From: Anodontia alba
Taxonomy: Eukaryota; Mollusca; Bivalvia; Lucinida; Lucinidae
DNA: 64,000 bases
Reading direction: 5' to 3'
Assembly (NCBI GenBank): GCA_964016985.1
Contig: OZ024823.1
Location: 62,144,514 to 62,208,513, forward strand
Under the pieces are notes generated by a model. That model saw nothing but the letters and a program-made list of their open reading frames with translations. It was not told the origin of the DNA and did not search any database. Each line of letters begins with the position of its first letter. The stretch's first letter is position 1. This document shows positions 10,945 through 21,887 of the stretch, in pieces. Both the position numbers and the translations under genes were made by a program.

Positions 10945-12347
10945 ACAGTTCATGGACTCCTTTAGCTGTTTGTGTCTACTATCTTAACCAAGTTTCAAAA
11001 TCTTTCATTCTCTCACTCACTGAAGACTCCATATGCAATTTAACTTCAATCAAATTCAACCTTTGTGTAAAATGGGTCAAGGTCAATCTAGGGTCATCAT
11101 TTGAATAAACTTGGTAGTACTTAGACACCTGATGCTATATACCAAGTTTCATGGCATTGGACATAGCGGTTCTGTAGAAGGTTTCTTTAGGTTTTTACCA
11201 TATCTGGGCATGGCAGTCATCTTTGTCATGCGACCTAGACCATTTGAAGAAACGTTTGTTTGCCAGGAGAATGCATATGAAATTCAATTAAGATAAGAAG
11301 TCCTTTGATATGTTTATGGACATGCAATCCTACTGACCTCGAGTCAAGGTCATGAAAGACCTTGACCTTTGGTATTCACAGACATTCCTGTAGTACCTAC
11401 TTTCATATCATAGACTACTAAAGTTTTGGAAGAATGCATTGTTTTACCTTTTATCCCATTCCAACTCTAAGGGACCAAACTTGACCTTACCGTAAAATAG
11501 GTCAAGGTCAACGCAGGGTCATTATTTGATCCCCACCCCACAAAAAAAGAAAAAAACAACTTGATAGTACTTAGTCACCTTATGCCACATACCATGTTTA
11601 AAGGCAATCGACTGAGTGGTTCTGGAGAAGGAGATTTTAAGATTTTTACCATATTTGGTATGGCAGCCATCTTGGTCATGTGACCTGAACTATTCTAGAA
11701 TGTTTTGTTCTTCTATTGCCGGGGGGATTGGCGGGGTGGGGGGGGTGCGGGCCAGGGGTCAGGGTGCTGCATATGAAAATTACTTAAAAATGGCAAAAAG
11801 ACTTAAGATAAGAAGTCCTTTGAAGTGTTGATCGACATGCAATCCTAGTGACCTGGGCTGAAAGTCACTGAATGATTTTGACATTTGGTGTTCAAAGACA
11901 TTCATGTTGTGCCTAGTCTCGTCATAGACTACAATAGTTTTGGAAAAATGCATCGTTTTACTATTTCCCCGTTCAATAGCCTAAGGGACCAATTTGACCT
12001 TATCGTAAAATAAGTCAACCTTGGGTCATCATTTGAACAAACTTGGTAGTACTTAGCACTTGATGCTACATACTAAGTTTCATGGCAATTAGCCAAGCGG
12101 GTCAGGAGAAGAAGATTTGTTCATGTTTTTACCATATTTGGGCATTGGGGCAATCTTGGTCAGGGGACCTGGACCATTCGAACAAATTTTCCTTCTCCCA
12201 TTATCAGAAGGCTGCATATGTAATCTAATTGAAATTGACCCAGCGGTTTCAGAGAAGAAATTTGAAAATGGTGGACGATCGGATGACGGACGACGCAGGC
12301 GCTATCCCATAAGCTCCCCTGGAGACTTTGGCTTCGGGGAGCTAAAA
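10945..12347 (+). mobile_element. Helitron-like non-autonomous element with three ~460-bp tandem units
   Basis: The landmark TTGGTAGTACTTAGACACCT recurs near 11109, 11561 and 12041, each followed by CATACCAAGTTTCATGGCA-like and GTTTTTACCATAT sequence. The 3' end carries GATGACGGACGACGCAGG, then AGCTCCCC (12312-12319) paired with GGGGAGCT (12336-12343), and ends in CTAAAA. A hairpin just before CTAA is the hallmark of Helitron/Helentron 3' ends, and central tandem repeats are typical of their non-autonomous derivatives. No Rep/helicase coding is present. The left boundary is uncertain. Confidence 0.5.
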
Positions 12348-12493
12348 AGCGACAAGGTGCAACCTGCGTATTCTCAGTCATTGGGCCTGAAAAATGAACT
12401 ACATACGCCCTCATCAGAGTACGCATGTCTGATATGAGCATAAAACTTACAATAATGTCTTAACCCATTTATGCCTAACGTCCCACAAAAGAG

Positions 12494-12568
12494 ACATTGA
12501 CATACAATGTAAACACAGATCAGACGCCACAAAATTGGGTCTAAACTATTGCATCAAACAGTGGGCTT
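12494..12568. repeat. H3 palindromic repeat, degenerate
   Basis: CAATGTAAACACAGATCAGACGCC (written as adjoining parts CAATGTAAACACAG and ATCAGACGCC), then TTGGGTCTAAACTATTGCATC, keep the H3 layout with many substitutions. Confidence 0.4.
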
Positions 12569-12659
12569 TCTATACAAAATGTAAATAATTATAACTAGCC
12601 AGACCCCTTTCTATTAAAAATGGAGCGGCGCAAAGATAAAAGTGTCCACTCGGCGTAAA

Positions 12660-13960
12660 TACGAGGGTAGTTCAATAAGTTCGTAGAACTCAGTATTTTT
12701 CTATACAATTCAAGATTTCGTTTTTCATTTTTGTGCAGTGTAAACCTTTGTCAGTTGAATGATAACAGCCGTTCAGTCAACACGTACATTTTTTACTCTT
12801 ACTTTTTGTTTGAAAACCTATACCCATAGGCAAAAAATGGAAAGTCAGAATATTGAGTTCAGAGTAGTCATAAAGTTCCTCACTAAGGAGGGTGCAAAGG
12901 CCAAAGAAATCCATTAGCGCATGGCTGATGTGTATGGTGATAGTAGCCCAAAGTATTCCACAATGGCAAAGTGGTCAGCAGAATTTAAACGTGGGCGAGA
13001 CTCCTTAGAAGATGACCCAAGGCCAGGTCGCCCTGTTGATGTCATCAGCCAGGAGATGATCGACCGTGTTGAGAGACTTGTGCTAAACAATCGCCGAATC
13101 AAAGTTGCCGAACTTGCTTCAGAATGTGGTATTTCTAATGGAAGTGTTTACACTATAATCCATGAACATTTAGGCATGTCAAAAGTATCTGCCAGGTGGG
13201 TACCCAGAAACCTGAACATGCAAGATCGTCAGCAAAGGGTGGAGTCAAGTCAAGAACTTCCGGAAGTGTACAATGCCAATCCAGAAGACTTTCACACTCG
13301 TCTTGTAACAGGAGATGAAACTTAGCTTCACCACTGGGACCCAGATACTAAAAAAGAGTTCATGCAATGGAAGCGCCCTGGCTCACCCCCACCTAAGAAA
13401 TTTCGTACCCAACCATCAGCCAGCAAGGTAATGGCCATGGTGTTTTCGGACTCCAAAGGGATTATATTGATAGATTACAAGCCTGCTGGTACTTCAGTTA
13501 CAGGAGAATACTATGCCAATGTCATTAAATAATTAAGGCCTGCTATTAAAGAAAAACGAAGGGGAAAGCTAGCTGCTGGTGTCCTTCTTTTGCATGATAA
13601 TGCCCCTGTGCACGAGTCCAGAGTTGCACAAGCGGCTGTTCGTGAGTGCAAGTTCGAGCAGTTAAATCACCCACCATACAGTCCAGACCTGGCCCTAAAT
13701 GATTATTATCTGTTTCGAATTTTAAAGTCCCACTTGCGTGGAACAAGATTTCGGGACGATGATGAGCTCAAGGCTGCTACAGAGGCTTGGTTTGAGGACC
13801 AAATAGACGACTTTTATTTCAAAGGCATAGACTGCTTAAAAGAAAAGTGGGCCAAATGCATTGAAGTAAAGGGGGATTATATTGAAAAATAATGTTGAAA
13901 CCATCTTCCAATCTGTGAGTTAAACCCTGAGTTCTACGAACTTATTGAACTTCCCTCGTA
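12660..13960 (+). mobile_element. mariner-type transposon with intact terminal repeats
   Basis: The 5' end TACGAGGGTAGTTCAATAAG continues TTCGTAGAACTCAG. The 3' end is its reverse complement with one mismatch in about 34 bp (GTA versus GAA after GAGG). TA is present at both outer edges, as expected of Tc1/mariner target duplications. The element is about 1.3 kb, normal for mariner, and holds a single transposase gene in the + direction that is broken by three stops. The near-perfect ends suggest a fairly recent insertion that could be mobilised only by a transposase made elsewhere. Confidence 0.92.
12837..13892 (+). pseudogene. mariner transposase, DD34D, three in-frame stops
   Basis: One uninterrupted frame of 351 codons, the usual mariner length, runs from ATG at 12837 to TAA at 13890. 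It has no frameshift but has premature stops at 12915 (TAG, after KEIH), 13323 (TAG, after TGDET) and 13530 (TAA, after NVIK). Each is one transition away from the residue expected in relatives (Gln, Trp, Gln). An N-terminal paired-type helix-turn-helix region contains SAEFKRGRDS and DPRPGRP, followed by VAELASECGISNGSVYTI and then WVPRNL. The catalytic aspartates are visible at D160 (TGDET), D254 (LLHDNAPVH) and D289 (ALNDYYLF); D254 and D289 are separated by 34 residues, defining mariner. The usual SPDLAPSDY motif reads SPDLALNDY. The enzyme would cut and rejoin transposon ends at TA sites; here no full-length product can be made without readthrough. Confidence 0.92.
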
Positions 13961-14035
13961 GGTTAAGACAGGGATCCACATGGAGTGGCTCAAGGTAGAC
14001 AACGGTTTCTTTAAGAAATCCACGTAATATGTACT

Positions 14036-14584
14036 GTCCACCTATATATAAAGTAGAAACATGGACTATGTACCTCCTGTCCACCTATATATAAAGTAGA
14101 AACATGGACTATGTACCTCCTGTCCACCTATATATAAAGTAGAAACAGGGACTATGTACCTCCTGTCCACCTATATATAAAGTAGAAACATGGACTATGT
14201 ACCTCCTGTCCACCTATATATAAAGTAGAAACAGGGACTATGTACCTCCTGTCCACCTATATATAAAGTAGAAACATGGACTATGTACCTCCTGTCCACC
14301 TATATATAAAGTAGAAACATGGACTATGTACCTCCTGTCCACCTATATATAAAGTAGAAACATGGACTATGTACCTCCTGTCCACCTATATATAAAGTAG
14401 AAACATGGACTATGTACCTCCTGTCCACCTATATATAAAGTAGAAACAGGGACTATGTACCTCCTGTCCACCTATATATAAAGTAGAAACATGGACTATG
14501 TACCTCCTGTCCTCCTATATATAAAGTAGAAACATGGACTATGTACCTCCTGTCCACCTATATATAAAGTAGAAACAGGGACAT
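14036..14584 (+). repeat. 43-bp minisatellite, about 13 copies
   Basis: The unit runs CTGTCCACCTATATATAAAG, then TAGAAACATGGACTATGTAC, then CTC. Copies are almost identical. The main variation is ACATGG versus ACAGGG (copies 3, 5, 10 and 13 by eye), and one copy has TCCTCCT for TCCACCT. The high homogeneity suggests recent expansion. It lies 75 bp after the mariner element. Confidence 0.95.
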
Positions 14585-14589
14585 ATGGG

Positions 14590-15053
14590 GAGGGGGTGCG
14601 GGAGATTTCAGAGTTTTGCAATTTTGAAATCAACATTTTATTATCCAACAAACGTTTTATAAATTGATATATGGTATTAATACGATCATAGTAAAGCTAT
14701 CATGTATTTTCACCTTACCTTTTGGGAAACAAAGGCGATTGAGGTTTTCAAAGGCTCCATATTCCTTACAAATAGACACGTTTCGTCCAAGAAAGATTTT
14801 ATAAATTGATATATGGTATTAATACAATCATTAAATATGGCATCTGACAGTCTGTAAAATTTCAGTTAGGCTCTCGATCTTGAACTGGGTCAAGAATGAA
14901 ATGATTTTATCATATCTCTGAATTAATGTTGCCATTATTAATTCAGTTATACGATAAAAAAATCACTTCATTTTTCAATAGGCCAAGAATCATATCTGAC
15001 GCGGCCGGACTGTGTGTCCCAACCGCATTTTAAATTCGATGTACTGCAATAGA
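14590..15053. other. Unrecognised, with a short internal duplication
   Basis: TTTTATAAATTGATATATGG followed by TATTAATAC occurs near 14653 and again near 14799. No gene was seen. Confidence 0.5.
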
Positions 15054-15286
15054 ATATAACTGCTGATAATTTAAAAGAGGATTTTACAACACGGTACTCT
15101 TTTTGCAACAGATTTAGCTGTTTTGAGGGGGTAAAAATGGCCAAAAATGCATGTATTTATTTTACTTCCGCCGAACAGCGGTAAAATATATGCTGTATTT
15201 TAGGTTTTAAAAGGTGTATGTTTTTGCATAGAGGTAAAATATATGCTATATTTAGGGTTTTGAAGATATATATTTTTGCATAAGGA

Positions 15287-16841
15287 GTGGTACATGTACC
15301 ACCCCTAATGATAATCCAAATACAGTTTACTCTCATAAGGACTGTTTTACAACATCTGGATAACATCCCAAGCTTTCTTCTTGTTTTGACAGGGGTGGTA
15401 CACGTACCACTTTAGGTCCAAAATCCGCCGTCTCTTTGTTCCATAGAAATATTTACCATAAATTTGAAAATATTGATTTTAAGACCCTTCTCTTAAAGTG
15501 GTACACGTACCACTCTCTAGATTGTGACCTGTTTTTTCTGATTGTTGTTATTGTAACAGTTGTTATCTCCATTACTGATATTCTTTCGGTTCTTAACAGC
15601 AAGTGGTACACGTACCACTCCAGACCATAAATCCCTTGTTTCACAAACCCATAGGCATATTTACCATAACTTTGAAAATAAATATTTTTTAGACTTCTTT
15701 CAGAGTGGTACGTGTACCACTCCCTAGATTTTGACCACTTGAGATTTGTTGTTATTGTAAAAGTTATCTTATTTCAGATAATCGTTTGTTTCCTCAATGA
15801 CAAGGAGTGGTACACGTACCACTCTAGACCAGAAATTCATCTGCTTCTTTGCCCCATAGAAATATTTACCATAAATTTGAAAATATTGATTTTAAGACCC
15901 TTCTCTTAAAGTGGTACAGGTACGATTGTGACCTTTTTCTGATTGTTGTTATTGTAACAGTTGTTACTTCCACTACCGATAATCTTTCGGTTCTTGACAG
16001 CAAGTGGTACACGTACCACTCCAGACCATAAATCCATTGTCTCTCAAACCCATTGGAATATTTACTATAAGTTTAAATATAAATATTTTTTAGACTTCTT
16101 TCAAAGTGGTACGTGTACCACTCCCTGGATTTTGACCACTTGAGATTTGTTGTTATTGTAAAAGTTATCTTATTTCAGATAATCTTTTGTTTCCTCAATG
16201 ACAAGGGGTGGTACACGTATCACTCTAGACCAGAAATTCATCTGCTTCTTTGCCCCATAGAAATTTTTAAAATAAATTTGAAAATATTGATCTTAAGACC
16301 CTTCTCTTAAAGTGGTACACGTACCACTCTCTGGATTGTGACCTTTTTTTCTGATTGTTTTTATTGTAACAGTTGTTACCTCCACTACCGATAATCTTTC
16401 GGTTCTTAACAGCAAGTTGTACACGTACCACTCCAGACCATATATCCATTTTCTCTCAAACCCATAGGCATGTTTACCATAACTTTGAAAAATATTTTTT
16501 AGACTTCATTCAAAGTGGTACGTGTACCATTCCCTGGATTTTGACCTCTTCAGAATTATGTTATTGTAAAAGTTGTTATCTTATTTCAGATAATCGTTTG
16601 GTTTCCTCAATGACATGGAGAGGTACACGTACCACTCTAGACCAGAAATTCTGCTTCTTTGCCCCATAGAAATATTAATCATAAATTTTAACATATTGAT
16701 TTAAGACTCTTTTCTCAAAGTGGTACGTGTACCACTCGACTGATATAGACTTCTTTTGATTTTACCGGTAGTTATTGTAACAGTTATCTACACTTCAGTT
16801 CTTCTTTGGGTTTCTTTGACTGAAAGTGGTACACATACCAC
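15287..16841 (+). repeat. Higher-order array of a 16-bp palindrome, left arm
   Basis: About 16 copies of GTGGTACACGTACCAC or its variant GTGGTACGTGTACCAC start near 15287, 15395, 15498, 15603, 15705, 15807, 15911 (broken), 16004, 16106, 16208, 16312, 16416, 16515, 16618, 16720 and 16826. Spacing is about 102 bp, but the intervening sequence repeats only every fourth monomer, giving a ~410-bp higher-order unit. The apparent short ORFs here (YTYHS-type repeats) are translations of the palindrome. Confidence 0.9.
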
Positions 16842-16868
16842 TCCAGACCATAAAGTCATCTGCCTCTT

Positions 16869-17650
16869 GGGCGTGTCGCCGGCAAGAGAGACAACTCTCA
16901 CTTTCTTCGTTATATAATTATGTCCCGTGAAGCCGAATCCTTGTGCAGACCATAACTTCCATATTGTCTGAGGTAATTCAAATATATTGGGTAGATGCCA
17001 TACACAAGAAGAATAACGGTTCCCTTGTTCTTTATCTAGTTATCTCCCCTGGACGAATTTCTTAGTCGAATTATTGTGCGCTCCATAACTTCCAAATGGT
17101 TTCCAATGTTTTGATAATATTTGACAGAGACATAGATAAGGACCAGTAGTGTGTCGCGTGCAAGAGAACTTTCTCCATTATATAACAATCTCCCGTGAAA
17201 CCGATATCTTGTGCAGGCCATAACTCCCATCTGTTTGAGTTGACAATATTTAGTAGATACATAATAGGTCCTCGGTGGCTCAGTTGGATGCGCCGTCCGA
17301 CTGGAGACTAGGAGGTCGCGGGTTCAACCCCCGCCGAGGTCGGCAACATTCTTTCGTGGAGATTGATCATGAAATATTTTCTACGGTCATTCTCACCCTT
17401 CCGCTGATTCAAGAAGGGCAGTTGTCAGTTTCTGGCGAAAGAATGAGCACAATACTGGTTAACCGCTTAGAGGACTAAGCCTGCCCAGTAAACGTGTGGT
17501 TAAGTAAACTGACCGCGCTCGACATGACCCCATTGGGTTGACCGTAAAACCTCAACACAAACAAACAAGGTCAAGTAGGAGTGTCGCATGCAAGAAGGAC
17601 AACTTTTGCTCTGTGACAGTTTTACCCTAATAAACAGACAGCAGATAACT
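16869..17650 (+). repeat. ~150-bp tandem repeat interrupted by a SINE
   Basis: GTGTCGCCGGCAAGAGAGAC near 16872 recurs as GTGTCGCGTGCAAGAGAAC near 17153 and GTGTCGCATGCAAGAAGGAC near 17581. Each is followed by TTATATAA and TCCCGTGAA-type sequence and CCATAACTTCC. The SINE at 17268 splits the last two units. This stretch is absent from the right arm of the inverted repeat. Confidence 0.65.
17268..17571 (+). mobile_element. tRNA-derived SINE, full-length copy
   Basis: The tRNA-like head at 17268-17341 has an A box TGGCTCAGTTGG (17276-17287), a B box GGTTCAACCCC (17321-17331), a T-stem GCGGG/CCCGC, and acceptor halves GTCCTCG/CGAGGTC with one mismatch. A body follows (GATTGATCATGAAATATTTT, CTGATTCAAGAAGGGCAG, CTGGTTAACCGCTTAGAGGA, CCTGCCCAGT), and the end is a CACAAACAAACAA tail. 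The 3' body is repeated at 45207-45352 and the head plus 5' body at 58328-58506 on the minus strand. It is probably a SINE head rather than a working tRNA, because the anticodon stem pairs poorly. Confidence 0.85.
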
Positions 17651-18107
17651 TTACAAGACATTTATCCTGGCTATTTTTTGTGAATATGTAGACTCACAAA
17701 TTTGAGGTATTTGGAAATAATGTATGTCCTGTGCAGATAATATTAAGTTATCACATCAAAAGTCACTAACAGCTTATTTTTGCAAAAAATTGAATAAAGA
17801 ACATGCAAAAGTAAAATCATTTACAGTGCACCTATAATTGGTTTTACTTATTAATTTTGCCACATTCGTACTATCTTTGCATCTTTAACTTTGCGTTGTT
17901 TCACTATTTTATGATATCTTGACATATACAGTCACATCAAATGTAGAAGTAGTGATTCGGTCGAGGGATCTGTCATCTCTTTTGGCAGCTTTATTTTTTT
18001 TTTTCTTATTATTATTATTTTATTTTTTTTATTTTATCAACTCTATTTTGACCGTTCTAAGACAAAACCACTCGACCTCAGTTAAATAATAGAACCCCGC
18101 CAGTTGT
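17650..18107. other. No gene recognised; short T-rich tract
   Basis: Only an AT-rich TTATTATTATT tract near 18004-18035 stands out. Confidence 0.5.
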
Positions 18108-18420
18108 CAATTAACGCTTTACACACTGTGCAAAATTCCAGCAGACGTCATTTTGAAATATATCCCCCACCCAATTTGTCCCCCGTCCCGTCCCCCACTC
18201 CCTAAAATATTTGATACTTCATGCAACAGATCACGGCTTTCCCTTTTCGTCAATAAGAATTCTGTTTTGTCTTAGATATCCTTTGTTTTTTTTCACGCGT
18301 TACAATTATCTTTCGAGAGAAAATAAGACTTGACATTCCATGTGAATCGGCCATCTAGCAGACAATTTATATGAAATGTCAAGTTTTATTAGCACTTTAC
18401 ACCAATAAATGCTCGACACA
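18108..18420. repeat. H2 hairpin element, degenerate
   Basis: TTAACGCTTTACACACTGTG and CCAGCAGACGTCATTTTGAA match the left end of the H2 family. After about 140 bp of other sequence, GAAAATAAGACTTGACATTC and ATGAAATGTCAAGTTTTATT supply the central arms. Confidence 0.5.
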
Positions 18421-19065
18421 GTCTGATTGGAGTTTGATTGCAGTATCAATCAATTCTGTATGCTGGATATAAAAAGGCCTGATCAGACAGCGTACCATTT
18501 TCTTAAGTCGCGCAGCAGTTCATTTCAGGGTCATAGCGCATACTCAATCCGCGAAGTCACAGATAAACCTGGTCATCCGCAAATGCGATCGGAAAATCTG
18601 ATTGTTTACATTTATTACAGTGTACTGGACAAAAGCATACAGCGGGGATGCGCAGGCAGATCTAGACCTTCACTGTTCGCATTATGTGATAAGGTTTCAT
18701 GACTCCAGATAAGGCAAAAACTGATCTTGTTTCTCAATGAAAACATAAATTATGAGTATCTCGTAGAGGTGCTTCTACACATTATATATTTTCATGAAAA
18801 AAAAAAAAAAAAAAAAAAATAAGAAAATAGTTTCCTTATCCGGAGCTTAGACTGACTCCATATTTTCGCGATGAAGTTCATAACTTTTTTTTGCAGCAAA
18901 AAACTATTCACATTCACTACCTGGATCATCATTAAGGATTACAGACTACCTACAATTAGGCGAGTTTTCTCACCTTGATAACCAGATATAAAAAATATTC
19001 ATGCACATCAATAATGATTGCCGGATTTCATTAATACTTTAATCAATTAAATCAAGGATGAAAGA

Positions 19066-19133
19066 CTACCTACCTACCTACCTACCTACCTACCTATCTA
19101 CCTACCTACCTACCTACCTACCTACCTACCTAC

Positions 19134-19202
<69 letters not shown>
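19066..19202. repeat. Compound (CTAC)n(CTAT)n microsatellite
   Basis: About 137 bp of tetranucleotide repeat: a CTAC/CCTA block with occasional CTAT, switching to a pure CTAT block of about 16 units. Confidence 0.95.
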
Positions 19203-20981
19203 CGTTCGTCTTTATAAACCGCTGAATGCCTTGCAAACGATACTTTGCATTTTTAATTTTTACACCGGTATTTTTTGTAAATGCTGTCACTTGAGTTAAA
19301 ATGTGATATGACTACTTTGACCTTTGCGGCTCCGCAAGCCAAGCCCAGGACAAAAATGAATCTGATTAAACTAGATCCAGATCAAATGTAGAACGCGTAA
19401 TCTGATCAGGGTCACCATTGTTTACTTTGTGTACAGGAAGTTTTAATAACTTACGAAAAAAGTCTGACACCCCTTAAATTTAAAATGGATCTGTCAAAAG
19501 GCACGGATCAGGGCCTTTGTTGTTCGCTACTAGAATGTACCATCTCGTGCAGTCTTATCAGGGCCCGTACGTGATGTTCGCTTTTAGAATATGCGCAGAG
19601 ACGTCTTAACAAGACCTGTGCTGTTCGCTGTTTGAATGCACTTGTCCGCAGAGTCTTTGTCGAACCTGCGCTGTTTGCTGGCACATTTTGTATGTAGCGC
19701 ACAATGTTAACTCAGATCAGACTTTGTGGAGGTGCAGGCTGATGTAAGACTACGTAGGTCGATTATAATAATGTTGTATTGTTATTGTTAATAATAAGTA
19801 GACATTTATCTGCTAAATTTCACAATAAGCAGATGTTTTTAACCGCAAGCATATCTTCATTTCTATTTTGATATTTCGAAATAAAATTAGATTTTGAAAA
19901 TAATTATAATAATAATAATAAAATTAGATTTGAAAACAAAAATATATATATATATAAATAATCCACAGTCCGATATCTATGAAAACACATTTGTTGTTCA
20001 CATATTTTTAAATTATAATCCGCTGTCAAAAAGTCTGTCGCTGTCCAGAATTCTGTTAATCCATCAGTTACGCCTAAATTGACTACCTGCGGGGTACAAT
20101 TATGTAACCGGGGTCCATGTGTTTTTCTCAGATCTGTGTCATCCTCACGACAATGCATACATGTAAAAACAAATAAAATAGGTAAACGTTCTTTCATGGC
20201 ATTAACCATCCGTTACTTGTATAAAAATGGATAGAAGCTGCTGTTACCGTATTTACCCTTTACCATAATTGTTCAAACATTTGAACAAGTACAATTTACC
20301 CACCTGATAAAGTGTCTAAAACTTGCTGGATGTGTTGCAAACAATGCAGACCCTGATGAAAGGCAGCGTTTAAGCGGCGTTTATACTGTTTGTTTAGGTC
20401 TGTCTGTCCGAATGCCTATGGTAGATAGGGTATTCACAATATTTCAGTCCATAAATATTTTAGTATATAAATGAATTTAGAATTGTTTCTTTGGATCACT
20501 TGAGCTGTCTGATCAGAGTATTTGTTGTTTGCTTTTTTAACCTTTTGTTCATAGAAAAACCAACTAGTGAATAATTGTCATAATCACTGTCACTGTAACA
20601 ATTACTTTAAATTCCATTTTACGTGACTCGACACAAATGATAATTAAGAACAGTGTTGATTTTATTGTTCATAATATATATAAATGCCTCTAGGCTATTA
20701 TTATTGCCATCATTATCCAGCCAAGATATACTTGAATAGTTATAATGTATAATCACTATGTCATGTGTAAAAAATCGAAGATTCTCATCACCCTTCCTTT
20801 CGCGCTTTTTATGATCAGGGTCTGTTCGATAACTGTTCCCTGACAGTATGCTTGTGGCCTTAATATTGGCAATTAACAAAAGACTGCAAATAATGTCTCC
20901 TTACAACAATAAAACAACCTTATGTAATATGCTATTATAAATAAGTATACACTACTCTTTATCAAACCACTTGTATTTTAG

Positions 20982-21026
<45 letters not shown>
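20982..21026. repeat. (AC)n microsatellite
   Basis: About 22 uninterrupted AC dinucleotides. Confidence 0.95.
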
Positions 21027-21027
<1 letters not shown>

Positions 21028-21295
21028 ATTATAATCCGCTGTGATTAAAAATGTACACTTCCTTGCGTGGACTCTTATCATTCGCAAGATGCTATTATTC
21101 ACAATATTGTTTTAGGTATATTTCAATCCAGAAAAAAATAACCAATTTTGGTGTCAAATATAGTATTAGTGTTCTTGCTTCGCCTTGATCCAATACCGCC
21201 TATATTTTGTCCCATTTCACATATTCCTGATCTCGTGTATACTGAAATTCGTCTCATTTTCCATTTTGTCTACTCAACTTTGACAGAGCTAAGAC

Positions 21296-21610
21296 AAACC
21301 ACATGGCCTTTGTTATATCACAGTATCCGCTTTGCGACCGGGAGGTTGCGGCTTGATCCCCGGCCGAGTCATACTAAAGACTTTAAAAATTGTGCAAGCT
21401 GCTCTTTCGCTTGAAGCCCAAGATTTAGTAAAGATCTTGGAACCTGGAGTGGTCAGCTCAGTATCAGTATAATGTGACTGGGTGGAATATCTTGTCAAGT
21501 GTCTGTGGCGTGATATTCAGCGAGGCAATACTCTAAAAGTGAGCACTGAGATACTTGCCACATCCAGACACCGTGACTGATGGATTGTTGAAGTTGACTT
21601 TACACCCGAA
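21296..21610 (+). mobile_element. Degenerate tRNA-derived SINE (SINE2 type)
   Basis: The tRNA-like head is decayed on the A-box side (ACATGGCCTTTG) but has a clear B box GGCTTGATCCCCGG near 21350. It is followed by GAGTCATACTAAAGACTTTA and TCTTTCGCTTGAAGCCC, a body I associate with a widespread molluscan SINE. The tail region contains CATCCAGACACCGTGACTG and TGTTGAAGTTGACTTTACA. Confidence 0.65.
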
Positions 21611-21649
21611 TAAAACATGTATATATTATAATACCCTGCGTATGCTCAG

Positions 21650-21795
21650 TTAACGCTTAGCACGCTGGGTAAATTTTTCAGCAGACGACATTTTGAAACA
21701 TTTTCAAATTTTTCACAGAATAAAAGATTGTGAAATGTCAAATCCTGTTGCCTAGGGAAAAATAAATTTGCAGTCTATTAAATTATCCCAGATTT
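21650..21795. repeat. H2 hairpin element
   Basis: TTAACGCTTAGCACGCTGGG and TTTCAGCAGACGACATTTTG are followed by TTGTGAAATGTCAAATCCTG and TGCCTAGGGAAAAATAA. The right end is truncated. Confidence 0.65.
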
Positions 21796-21887
21796 CTGCA
21801 TTGTGAATTGAGTATATATAATGTTGATACAGCAAAGTCTGGTCGTGTCTACTTTGGACGCAATATGCCGATTACATTCTGGCTAAT

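Larger units (their letters stand above)
15054..20723 (+). repeat. Left arm of a large interrupted inverted repeat
   Basis: Segment order is A (15054-15430), palindrome array (15287-16841), an arm-specific insert (about 16870-19480), and segment B (about 19490-20723). The reverse complements of B, the array and A occur in mirrored order at 21888-24300. Matching landmarks include CTGATAATTTAAAAGAGG (left) versus CCTCTTTTAAATTATCATCA (right), and ACGTGACTCGACACAAATGA versus TCATTT-poor TTTGAGTCGAGTCACGT. Many substitutions and indels separate the arms, so the duplication is not recent. Confidence 0.85.
20724..21887. other. Spacer between the inverted-repeat arms
   Basis: About 1.16 kb that is not mirrored. 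It holds a (CA)n tract, a degenerate SINE and an H2 hairpin element, all of which could be later insertions. Confidence 0.7.

Noticed and set aside
12915..13532. Stop-codon recoding in the mariner transposase
   Set aside because: Three stops at positions expected to hold Gln, Trp and Gln are simply explained by transitions in a dead copy. No readthrough signal was seen.
15436..16669. Series of 60-98-codon frames with repeated YTYHS or GTCTTP motifs
   Set aside because: They are translations of the GTGGTACACGTACCAC array and appear on both strands.
17268..17341. Functional tRNA gene
   Set aside because: Good A and B boxes, but a poor anticodon stem and an attached SINE body with two other copies in the window.
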